Assembly: GCA_963821715.1 (NCBI GenBank)
Contig: CAWGET010000001.1
Span: 372,001 to 436,000, forward strand
Reading direction: 5' to 3'
DNA length: 64,000 nt
DNA from: CAWGET01 sp963821715
GTDB taxonomy: Bacteria > Bacteroidota > Ignavibacteria > Ignavibacteriales > Melioribacteraceae
A program made the translations under genes and the position numbers. The notes below the pieces were generated by a model. It was given only the letters and a program-made list of their open reading frames with translations. It did no database searches and had not been told where the DNA came from. Positions 36,391-44,379 of this stretch are shown here, in pieces. Numbering within the stretch: position 1 is the first letter of the stretch; every line of letters begins with the position of its first letter.

Positions 36391-36630
36391 TTATCTTACC
36401 TTAATTTTCCTCTCATTAATCATCTTTGCGATATCCGCTGTTCCGTTTTTATCAATAGTTCTCAATGCTCTTGCAGATAATTTAAGCGTTACAAATCTAT
36501 TTAATTCTTTAACCCAAATTCTCTTTTTCTGAAGGTTAGGCAAAAATCTTCTTTTCGTTTTATTATGAGCGTGGGAAATACTATGCCCGCTTTTCGGTCC
36601 TATTCCGGTCACTTGACATTTTCTCGACAT
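36391..36630 (-). CDS. rpmB: 50S ribosomal protein L28 (bL28)
   Basis: The 79-residue protein starts MSRKCQVTGIGPKSGHSISH and ends with a basic tail, matching bL28 in length and pattern. The conserved NKTKRRFLPNLQKKR block is present. It is part of the large subunit and here is not adjacent to rpmG. It ends at the shared terminator 36344-36367 and begins ahead of the ferritin gene on the same strand, 75 bases apart. Confidence 0.95.
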   Translation of the reverse strand: MSRKCQVTGIGPKSGHSISHAHNKTKRRFLPNLQKKRIWVKELNRFVTLKLSARALRTIDKNGTADIAKMINERKIKVR

Positions 36631-36705
36631 AATCTACTCCGCTGTTTCTAAATTTTTACAGAATCCTAATATAACAAAAAGAATAAAAAATTACAAAAGT
36701 TTTTT

Positions 36706-37194
36706 TTATTGTCTTCTGCCTAATTCTCTATCGAGCATAAACAAACCGTTTTTGTTATCGCCGATCAATTTAAATTTATCAACAATAGCTTCGGTGGAAG
36801 AGACCTCTTCAATTTGCTCGGTTACAAACCAATGTAGAAAAATATTCGTTGCGTGATCTTTCTCATCAACCGAAAGATTAACCAGTTCATTAATATTTTT
36901 CGTGATATATTTTTCGTGGTCGAGAGCTTCTTCAAATACTTTTTGAGCGCTTTCCCATTCCATCTGCGGCTCTTTTATTGAGTGAAGTTTTACCCTTGCG
37001 CCAACGCTATTCAGGTACCCGTAAAATTTCATTGCGTGAGCGTATTCTTCCCCTGATTGTTGTGCCATCCAATGCGCCATTCCGTTCAAATTTTCATTTT
37101 CAAAATGCGCGGCCATTGCTAAGTAAAGATAGGATGAAAATAATTCGGCATTCATCTGTTTGTTTAATTCATCTCTCATTTTGTCTGAAATCAT
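36706..37194 (-). CDS. ftnA: Non-heme ferritin
   Basis: The 162-residue four-helix bundle has the ferroxidase ligands in AELFSSYLYLAMAAHFE (Glu17, about), GEEYAHAMKF (Glu and His, about 48-52) and the Glu/Gln pair near EEVSSTE (about 129-133). Ferritin oxidises Fe2+ and stores Fe3+ in a 24-mer cage, protecting against iron-driven oxidation. It is next to the copper and redox genes only in a loose sense. It has its own promoter region in the 449-base gap before the next gene; no regulatory site could be identified. Confidence 0.93.
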   Translation of the reverse strand: MISDKMRDELNKQMNAELFSSYLYLAMAAHFENENLNGMAHWMAQQSGEEYAHAMKFYGYLNSVGARVKLHSIKEPQMEWESAQKVFEEALDHEKYITKNINELVNLSVDEKDHATNIFLHWFVTEQIEEVSSTEAIVDKFKLIGDNKNGLFMLDRELGRRQ

Positions 37195-37472
37195 AGTTGC
37201 CTCGTATTTATTTTATTAAGAAAAATATAAATTATAAGATATTTATTTAAGGGATATAAAACAAATTTTAAAATGCTAAACCTCTAATATCGGAGAAATT
37301 GGGGAATCTGAGAATCGGGAAACAGAGGAATTTAATTATTTTGAGTAGTAAAGATTAGTTTGATCGAATCAATCCACTTCAGATTTTTCTTCACTTTAGT
37401 AATTCGTAATTCTCTTTTGACATTTTCGATTTCTTTTGTAAATTGCGTTTATAACAAAATAAGAGGGCAGGT

Positions 37473-37580
37473 ATGTTTATGGTAATAAGAAAATGGTTTT
37501 TCAGAAAAGCAATGATCGGTTTTGCATTTTACCTCTATACTAAATTAAAAAGATTGATACGAAGGCGAAAAATGGCATAA
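37473..37580 (+). CDS. 35-residue basic small protein
   Basis: The ORF MFMVIRKWFFRKAMIGFAFYLY.. has a single short hydrophobic stretch (about 14-22) and basic ends, with RRRK near the C-terminus. It is preceded by GAGGGCA (37463-37469) just upstream, a ribosome-site form shared with three other genes here. It could be a small membrane protein. No homologue is recognised, so it may also be a chance ORF. Confidence 0.4.
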   Translation: MFMVIRKWFFRKAMIGFAFYLYTKLKRLIRRRKMA

Positions 37581-37643
37581 TTACGCCTATGAAAATCGGG
37601 TAGAAAATTTTATCTTTACAGCTTAAATATTTTTGAGGCTCAA

Positions 37644-38609
37644 ATGAAATTTTTTATCCCGATTTTATTATTAACAGTATTACTTATATCCTGTAATAGC
37701 TCTGAAGTCTTCGAAGTTTCAGGGGAAAATGCCGACAGCTTAATTGTTTCCGAAACTATTACCCTTCCAAAACCGTCTATGGGAGATTTCTCTAATCCTA
37801 AATTCTCCACAGATAACTCAAAATTATTTTTCACCTCTGCCGGATTTAACGGCATCTGGTATTATAATTTAAACGATAGTTCGATGGAACAATTCTCTTC
37901 TCAAAACGGTACGGGATATAATTTTGTCTTTTCCGAAGACGGATCAAAAATTTATTATCAGCTACCGGCCTCCACTGTTTCCAATGGCGAAGAAAAATAT
38001 TCTCTCGTGGAACAAGATATCAATACCGGTAAAATTAATGTTCTACATACATCCGGAGATAAATTCACACAGTTAAAATATTTAAGCGGAAATAAAATAT
38101 TCTACATCCAAAAAAATAAGCCTCAGATTCTAGATGTCAAGAACAAACAATTAGATAAGTCTGCCGATATTTCTTCAAAAATAATTTTTTATGAAACAAC
38201 CGGAGTAAAAAGATACTATAAAGGGAAAGAAAAAAATATTGTGACTTCGGAAGAAAATATTATTTGGATGGAAGAAAATCCGGTTAACGATAAAATTTTG
38301 TTCTACACCATTGGTAAAGGAGCTGTGATTGCCGATTCATCCGGAGCAGTTGAAACTCTAGGTGATTTCAGAGCGGCTAAATGGTCGCCGGATGGAAGTT
38401 TTATAGTGTACATGATTGATGAAGACGACGGACATCGTGTTACTGCTTCGGACATTTATGTTTACTCTATAAAGACAGGAGAAAGTTTTAATATCACGGC
38501 AACAAAGGATGTTATCGAAATGAATCCGGTTTGGTCCGACGACGGCAATATGATTGCCTATAATACCTTGGACGGATTTATTAAAATTGCAAAAATAAAA
38601 TATGAATAG
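37644..38609 (+). CDS. TolB-like beta-propeller lipoprotein
   Basis: The 321-residue product has a lipoprotein signal (VLLISC, Cys17) and TolB/WD-like repeat units with the pattern F..DG.K..Y and D..P.WS.DG, such as RAAKWSPDGSFIVYMIDE. The protein is likely anchored on the outer face of a membrane and binds another protein. It is paralogous in layout to the next gene (similar PKFSxDNSKLFFTS/PQFSPDGNKLLLTS blocks). Both start before the T9SS amidase gene and may be one transcript. Confidence 0.7.
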   Translation: MKFFIPILLLTVLLISCNSSEVFEVSGENADSLIVSETITLPKPSMGDFSNPKFSTDNSKLFFTSAGFNGIWYYNLNDSSMEQFSSQNGTGYNFVFSEDGSKIYYQLPASTVSNGEEKYSLVEQDINTGKINVLHTSGDKFTQLKYLSGNKIFYIQKNKPQILDVKNKQLDKSADISSKIIFYETTGVKRYYKGKEKNIVTSEENIIWMEENPVNDKILFYTIGKGAVIADSSGAVETLGDFRAAKWSPDGSFIVYMIDEDDGHRVTASDIYVYSIKTGESFNITATKDVIEMNPVWSDDGNMIAYNTLDGFIKIAKIKYE

Positions 38610-38618
38610 GAGAAATTG

Positions 38619-39530
38619 ATGCGAAAATTGGTTTTACTTTTTTTGATCTCTTTCAGTTTTTTAGCTGCGCAAAATGTAAGTGTTGAAAAAGTTGAAAGAA
38701 TAACAGATGAAAATATGGAGTTTTATTATCCTCAATTTAGTCCGGATGGAAATAAGCTTCTTCTTACTTCGGATAATTATTCCGGTTTGTGGATTTACAA
38801 TCTAAGTGAAAATTCCATTGAAAAATTAAACGATATTAACGGAGCCGGATACGAGGCGAAATTTACAAGCGACGGTACATCAGTGGTTTTTAAAGGTGAT
38901 GAATTTGAAGGTCTTAAAAAATATTCATCTTTAATACTGCAAAATCTTAAAACAAAAGAAAAGAAAACGCTTAAAGGAAAAAGCCGACATCTTTCCACCG
39001 CTAATGTTGTAAACAATAAAGCGGTTTTTTTGGAAGACAAAAATTTAAAATCCGTTGAAGTTGAAAACAGCTTGAATAAAAAGGCTTCAGCTAAGGAAGT
39101 ATCTGCGTTTATCGAAGATCAGAAGATTGCGCTTATAGTTGACGGTGAGAAGAAAATACTAGCCCCTTTCGGCGAAGGCAATTATATCTGGGCTTCAGTA
39201 TCTCCGGATTATTCTAAATTGCTTTTTAATTTTGTTGGAAGAGGAACCTTCGTTTCGGATTTGAGCGGAAATATTTTAAGTGAAATCGGCTATGCTGACG
39301 CGCCGCAATGGTCCGACGATGGAAAATTTATTGTCTATATGAAAGATTACGATGACGGACAAAGATTTACGAAATCAGAAATCTATGCTTACTCGCTCGA
39401 ATCCGGAAAAGAATTCCAATTAACGGATTCGGATGATGAAATAGAAATGTATCCGGTTTGGAGGAATAATCGTGTCGCTTTCAATACAATTGACGGACAA
39501 ATTTTTTTAATGGATTTAAAAATTGATTAA
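38619..39530 (+). CDS. TolB-like beta-propeller exported protein
   Basis: From ATG 38619 (a TTG three bases earlier is rejected because GGAGA lies 5 bases before the ATG) the 303-residue protein has a signal peptide (FLISFSFLAAQ) and repeats such as FYYPQFSPDGNKLLLTS and WSDDGKFIVYMKDYDDG. It is similar throughout to the preceding gene, with the same closing block (YAYSLESGKEFQL), so the pair arose by tandem duplication. A role in envelope or secretion assembly is inference. Confidence 0.72.
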   Translation: MRKLVLLFLISFSFLAAQNVSVEKVERITDENMEFYYPQFSPDGNKLLLTSDNYSGLWIYNLSENSIEKLNDINGAGYEAKFTSDGTSVVFKGDEFEGLKKYSSLILQNLKTKEKKTLKGKSRHLSTANVVNNKAVFLEDKNLKSVEVENSLNKKASAKEVSAFIEDQKIALIVDGEKKILAPFGEGNYIWASVSPDYSKLLFNFVGRGTFVSDLSGNILSEIGYADAPQWSDDGKFIVYMKDYDDGQRFTKSEIYAYSLESGKEFQLTDSDDEIEMYPVWRNNRVAFNTIDGQIFLMDLKID

Positions 39531-39542
39531 CGGGATTTAAGA

Positions 39543-41762
39543 ATGAAAAATTTTTACATATTTATACTTACTTTATTCATTTCTTCGGCTTTGTTTTCAC
39601 AGGATTTTTCGGGCGTTAAAATCTGTGTGGATGCCGGACATGGCGGCCACGATCCGGCGAATGACAGGTTTATTCCTGAAACCGGTTTTTGGGAATCCGA
39701 AGGAAATTTTACTAAAGCTACTTACCTTAAAGATATTCTGGAAGATTACGGCGCCGAAGTTATTTTAACGCGCACGAGCAATACCGATGCTTCGGATATT
39801 TCACTTTCAGCGCGCGCCGCTATCGCAAACTCGAATAACGTCGACTACTTCCAGTCTATACACAGCAACGCTTTAAACGGACAAGTTAATTACCCTTTAA
39901 TGCTTTTTAGAGGTTACGATAATGGTCCGGTTTATCCTGCAGCAAAAGAGATGGCGGGAATTTTGTTCAAAAAATTTCTAGAGACAAACCGCGGAGTTTG
40001 GAATTACAATTGGGAAAATGTTAGAGGAGATTGGGATTTTTATCCGTGGGGAACTTCCGGATTAGGAGTACTTAGACCTTTAACTATGCCAGGTGTTTTA
40101 TCCGAAGGTTCGTTCCACGATTATCTTGCGGAATCCTTCCGTTTGAGAAATATAGAATACCGAGAGCACGAAAGCTGGGCGCTGGCAAGATCGTTTGCCG
40201 ATTTTTTTGACACCGGTAATTTTACCACCGGCACTATCGCAGGAATTGTACGCAACCCGGAAAAGAAATTTGAATATTACGCGATTCCCGGAACTAACGA
40301 CGATAAAAAACCAATTGACAATATAAAAGTTACCCTATTTCCGGATAGCGTTGTTTATTATGGTGATGAACACAATAATGGATTTTATATGTTCGACAGC
40401 TTGCAGCCGGGTGAATATAAATTGATTTTTGAAGCTGAGGAATTCTACAAAGATTCTGCTACCGTAACCGTAGCAGCAAATAAATCTTCCTTTGCCGATA
40501 AATTTTTGTATTACGACGAATCGATTCCTCCGGTTGTGGTTTCTCACGAACCTGACATAGAACCGACTGACAGTGTTTTGGCCAATGCCGCAATCAAAGT
40601 TACATTCAGCAGATTTATGGATCCTTCAAAAACCGAAACGGCCTTCACAATTTCTCCGGAAACTGATGGCGTTTTCAAATGGGAAAACGAAAACCGTACG
40701 ATGATCTTTACTCCGATTTCTCCTTATGAGAAAGCGACCGAATATGATGTTGCAATTTCCACAGACGCGGTGAGCAAGTTCGGAGTTCAGTTGACGGAAA
40801 CTTATTCGTTCAGTTTTACTACAAAGAACAGAAATCGCCTAAACATTGTTAAGTCTTATCCGGAAAATGGAGGAGAAAATTTAAGCCCTCTCCTGCAAGT
40901 GGAGCTGCAATTTGACAACAGTTTGAACAGATCCACAATTGGTGAGAATGTATTATTTTCAGATTCGGACGGAAATGAAGTTAAATCCGATTTCAGATAT
41001 TTTACCGATGAAGGAATTGGATTTATAAGCCTCTCCCCGGATGAACCATTGGCGGGTAATTCTGAGTATTCAATTTTTATTAGGCAGGGACTTTTAGATT
41101 CTGACGGACTTCCGTTTGAAGATTCTACAAGAATAGAATTCAAGACTTCGGTGGAAACTTATGTATCCGGAAATATTCTTGATGATTTTGAAACTGTAGA
41201 AGGTTGGGTTGCAAAAGGAGAATTATCTTCGGGCACTGATTCTAATAAAACATCTTTCAACAGAACTTACAGCAAATCCATCAGCGGAAAATATAGCGGA
41301 AGGCTTGCCTATTATTTTACTGGCGAAGAAGGAGTTGCGCAATTTAAAAATGAAAATGGAATTGATATCGGGAACGGCTCTACTTTCGGCATTTGGTTTT
41401 TTGGCGATCTGAGTGGAAATGTACTGGAATTTCATTTTTATGACGCACAAAATTCCGATGCTGCCGTAAATGCGGGAAATATCGATTTCTCCGGCTGGAA
41501 GTTGATTACAATTCCAACCGAGGAAATAAATCTAACCGGTGATATCCAATTTCATAGTATAGTTATTAAACAAACTTCCGGAAGCGCAGTTAACGGCGTG
41601 GTTTATGTGGATGATATACAGACGGATATCGTTCTTCCGGTTGATGAAGAAAAAGAGAAGGTCGCATTGCCGAAGGAATTTGATCTTTATCCGAATTATC
41701 CCAAATCCATTCAATCCTTCAACTACGATAAAGTTTGCGCTGCCCCAAGCGCAGAAAGTTAA
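39543..41762 (+). CDS. N-acetylmuramoyl-L-alanine amidase with Ig-like domains, T9SS cargo
   Basis: The 739-residue frame has a signal peptide, an amidase-3 domain with ICVDAGHGGHDP (zinc His, about 27-38) and SIHSNALNG, then Big-type Ig-like domains (KVTFSRFMDPSKTE, VELQFDNSLNRST) and a jelly-roll-like domain. The enzyme cleaves the amide bond between MurNAc and the stem peptide. The frame breaks at 41703-41705, so the natural C-terminal T9SS tail (see 41704-41955) is read in another frame. If the shift is real the product loses the secretion signal. Confidence 0.85.
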   Translation: MKNFYIFILTLFISSALFSQDFSGVKICVDAGHGGHDPANDRFIPETGFWESEGNFTKATYLKDILEDYGAEVILTRTSNTDASDISLSARAAIANSNNVDYFQSIHSNALNGQVNYPLMLFRGYDNGPVYPAAKEMAGILFKKFLETNRGVWNYNWENVRGDWDFYPWGTSGLGVLRPLTMPGVLSEGSFHDYLAESFRLRNIEYREHESWALARSFADFFDTGNFTTGTIAGIVRNPEKKFEYYAIPGTNDDKKPIDNIKVTLFPDSVVYYGDEHNNGFYMFDSLQPGEYKLIFEAEEFYKDSATVTVAANKSSFADKFLYYDESIPPVVVSHEPDIEPTDSVLANAAIKVTFSRFMDPSKTETAFTISPETDGVFKWENENRTMIFTPISPYEKATEYDVAISTDAVSKFGVQLTETYSFSFTTKNRNRLNIVKSYPENGGENLSPLLQVELQFDNSLNRSTIGENVLFSDSDGNEVKSDFRYFTDEGIGFISLSPDEPLAGNSEYSIFIRQGLLDSDGLPFEDSTRIEFKTSVETYVSGNILDDFETVEGWVAKGELSSGTDSNKTSFNRTYSKSISGKYSGRLAYYFTGEEGVAQFKNENGIDIGNGSTFGIWFFGDLSGNVLEFHFYDAQNSDAAVNAGNIDFSGWKLITIPTEEINLTGDIQFHSIVIKQTSGSAVNGVVYVDDIQTDIVLPVDEEKEKVALPKEFDLYPNYPKSIQSFNYDKVCAAPSAES

Positions 41763-41955
41763 GCTGGAGATATTTAATCTGCTTGGACAAAGAGTAATAA
41801 CTCTTGTTGATAATGAAGATTATCAGTCGGGTGTATTCACAAAAAGCTGGAACGGACAAGATAGTTTCGGCAATATTGTTCCGAGCGGAATTTATCTTTA
41901 CAGATTGGAAGCAGGAGATTTTGTGAAGATAAACAAAATGGTAATGCTAAAATAA
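41704..41955 (+). pseudogene. T9SS C-terminal sorting domain of the amidase, out of frame
   Basis: The frame reads PNPFNPSTTIKFALPQAQKV, continues through LLGQRVITLVDN and ends GIYLYRLEAGDFVKINKMVMLK, a type A sorting domain. It directly continues the amidase's KEFDLYPNYP if the run AAA at 41703-41705 is reduced to AA. Its own initiation is not credible. Confidence 0.8.
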
Positions 41956-41973
41956 AATTTATGAATCCCTACC

Positions 41974-42005
41974 AAATCCTCCCCGTTATTAAGGGGAGGA
42001 TTTTA
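41974..42005 (+). terminator. Terminator after the T9SS amidase
   Basis: AAATCCTCCCC (41974-41984) pairs perfectly with GGGGAGGATTT (41993-42003) across GTTATTAA, followed by TTAAA. The 11-base stem with a T tail is a strong terminator; it also resembles the CCCTCCCC..GGGGAGG dispersed elements. Confidence 0.8.
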
Positions 42006-42063
42006 AATTAACCGAATTTACAATTACTTAATTTCTAATATTCTATTTTCAGGAGAAATTTTT

Positions 42064-44067
42064 ATGCTTAGATATGTACTGCTTATTGTCCTATTATTAT
42101 TTAACGTTTCATTTGCGCAAAACTGGGTAAAAATCGATTCAGTATTTGCACCATCAGGAGTTTTAGTCCGTTCTTTTTCAGCTCCCGCTTTCGGGGATAT
42201 CGATGGCGACGGAGATTATGATTTAATGCTTGGAAGTCTTAGCGATAAAGCAGTATACTATCAGAATGTTGGCTCTTCAGAATCTGCAAAATTTGAAAAA
42301 GATAATTCATTTATTAATCAAATTTATCCCGATTCCGATATTAAGGTTAATTCAACTTATCCTTGTTTTGTTGATTTAGATCTCGACGAAGATCTCGATC
42401 TTGTAATTGGAGGATATAATGGAATTATATTTTATGAAAATACAGGGGATAAATATAATCCGAATTACGAAAAATATATTTCTGTTTTTGATAGTGTAAA
42501 TGCTCAGATAGGTACAGATGCAAAACCGGAATTTGCTGATTTGGACAATGACGGCGACCCCGATCTGCTTATCGGTGCCGGAGAAACCTTTTACGGTACA
42601 GGTCCGGAATCCGGAGTAACATTGGCTTTTAGGAATAAAACTGAAGAAGGAACGATAACATTTGAATTGGATAACTCATTTGTTAATAATATCCCCGATG
42701 TAGGATACAATTCTTATCCTTCATTGGAAGATATCGATTCAGATGGCGATCTTGATATGCTGCAGGGAAGAGACGGTGCCGTTTTATATTTTTATGAAAA
42801 TACGGGAAACGTTGAAGCGCCGGTTTGGACAAGAAATAATTCTTTGTTTAACGGAGTGGAAACAAATAATTATTGGAAAAATCCTGATTTCTGTGATCTG
42901 GACGGCGACGCCGATTTCGATTTAATTTACGGAACCGCTGGCGGTGATATTTATTTTTATGAAAATATAGGCGATAGTTTTTCTCCTAGTTTTCAAGTTA
43001 ACTCCAATTATTTTAAAATTTTAAAAGTAAAGCAACGCTCAACCCCATCATTTTGCGATTATGACAATGATGGTGATTACGATTTATTATCCGGTTCCTA
43101 TTCAGATGGATTCAATTATTTTGAAAATATCGGAGATTCTTTTCATCCGGTTTTTGAAAAGAAGAATACTCCTTTTACCAAAATTGTTGTGGGAAATGGT
43201 TCAACCCCATCCTTTATAGATTTTGACGAAGATGGCGATCTTGATATTCTTATAGGGCAGATAAATGGGAAAATTTATTTGTATAGAAATAACGGTGAAA
43301 CATTTCCGGTGGACGAAGTGATTTTTAGCGGTATTCAGGTTAATTATGGAAGCGCTCCCGCGGCAGCCGATATTGACAGCGACGGCGATTTTGATATATT
43401 GGTCGGAGGGGACGATAAAAATGATACTAAATTCTATATCAACGACGGTGAAAACAATTTCACTTTGAGTACAGAATTGTTCGGCGGTATTGAATTCCCG
43501 CGAAGTTGCAGACCTTCTTTTGAGGATATAGACTATGACGGCGATTTAGATTTAATTGTTGGAGATTCCTGGGGTGATTTATTTTGCTATGAAAATAGTG
43601 GATCTAAAAGCGAACCAGTTTTCATTCAAAATGATGAGCTAATTGGAAATCTGAAAGTAAAACAAAGCGCTCATCCGGCATTTGCGGATTTAAATGGCGA
43701 TGGATTACTCGATGCTGTAATTGGTGAATATGACGGTAATTTTTCATATTTCGAAAATATATCGGATCCGGTCGGGGTTCTTACAAGAGAAAATATAGTT
43801 GCGGATTTTAACCTATCCCAGAATTATCCCAATCCATTTAACCCGGAAACGACAATCAAATTCAATGTAAAGCAGATGAACTTTACTACTCTGCGTGTAT
43901 ATAATGCTATTGGTCAGGAAGTTGCTTTATTATTTGAAGGAATAGCCGAACCCGGACAAAATTATTCGGTAAATTTTAATGCCGGCGATTTAGCAAGCGG
44001 AATGTATGTTTACAAACTGCAAAGCGGAAGCAATGTTTCGGTAAAAAAAATGCTGCTTCTAAAATAG
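42064..44067 (+). CDS. FG-GAP/VCBS-repeat surface protein, T9SS cargo
   Basis: The 667-residue protein has a signal peptide (LLLFNVSFAQN) and about ten FG-GAP/VCBS blades carrying calcium-binding DxDxDGDxD loops, for example DIDGDGDYDLMLGS (about 42-55), DLDNDGDPDLLIGA and DIDYDGDLDLIVGD. It closes with a type A sorting tail starting NYPNPFNPETTIKF and ending KKMLLLK, which directs secretion and anchoring by T9SS. FG-GAP propellers are adhesion-type domains. It has its own ribosome site GGAGAAATTTTTATG and a following hairpin. Confidence 0.9.
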   Translation: MLRYVLLIVLLLFNVSFAQNWVKIDSVFAPSGVLVRSFSAPAFGDIDGDGDYDLMLGSLSDKAVYYQNVGSSESAKFEKDNSFINQIYPDSDIKVNSTYPCFVDLDLDEDLDLVIGGYNGIIFYENTGDKYNPNYEKYISVFDSVNAQIGTDAKPEFADLDNDGDPDLLIGAGETFYGTGPESGVTLAFRNKTEEGTITFELDNSFVNNIPDVGYNSYPSLEDIDSDGDLDMLQGRDGAVLYFYENTGNVEAPVWTRNNSLFNGVETNNYWKNPDFCDLDGDADFDLIYGTAGGDIYFYENIGDSFSPSFQVNSNYFKILKVKQRSTPSFCDYDNDGDYDLLSGSYSDGFNYFENIGDSFHPVFEKKNTPFTKIVVGNGSTPSFIDFDEDGDLDILIGQINGKIYLYRNNGETFPVDEVIFSGIQVNYGSAPAAADIDSDGDFDILVGGDDKNDTKFYINDGENNFTLSTELFGGIEFPRSCRPSFEDIDYDGDLDLIVGDSWGDLFCYENSGSKSEPVFIQNDELIGNLKVKQSAHPAFADLNGDGLLDAVIGEYDGNFSYFENISDPVGVLTRENIVADFNLSQNYPNPFNPETTIKFNVKQMNFTTLRVYNAIGQEVALLFEGIAEPGQNYSVNFNAGDLASGMYVYKLQSGSNVSVKKMLLLK

Positions 44068-44135
44068 TGAACAATAAAAAGTGGAATAGAAAACGTTAAT
44101 AAAGTTAGTTTATAATTTGTTCTGTCTTACATTAA

Positions 44136-44160
44136 CCCCTCTCTTTGTAAAGGAGAGGGG
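44136..44160 (+). terminator. Hairpin downstream of the FG-GAP gene
   Basis: CCCCTCTC (44136-44143) pairs with GAGAGGGG (44153-44160) around TTTGTAAAG. There is no T-run, so termination is less certain than at 41974. It is related in form to that terminator. The gap 44068-44379 has no gene. Confidence 0.5.
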
Positions 44161-44379
44161 AATGTTTAAATATTAGTTTTTAATCCTTACTGCCGCGGCC
44201 CATGCAGAAAATCTGTACAATAGATTTTTACCATACATTAAACCAAATTAATATCTTTTTCGTATCACAACTCAAGTCTTGTTCTGTTTAAACAAACCTT
44301 GAATTAGAATTTCTTTTGACGTAAATTAAATTCGTTGTGTTATAAACGCATACAATTTCCTCAAAAAATCAGACGGATA

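Noticed and set aside
41605..41955. Independent small secreted protein
   Set aside because: It has no signal peptide or start context. It is the amidase sorting tail out of frame.
44335..44379. Fifteen-residue extension of the Lon-like protein
   Set aside because: It starts at TTG with no ribosome site. ATG 44380 is preferred, although with a weak site as well.
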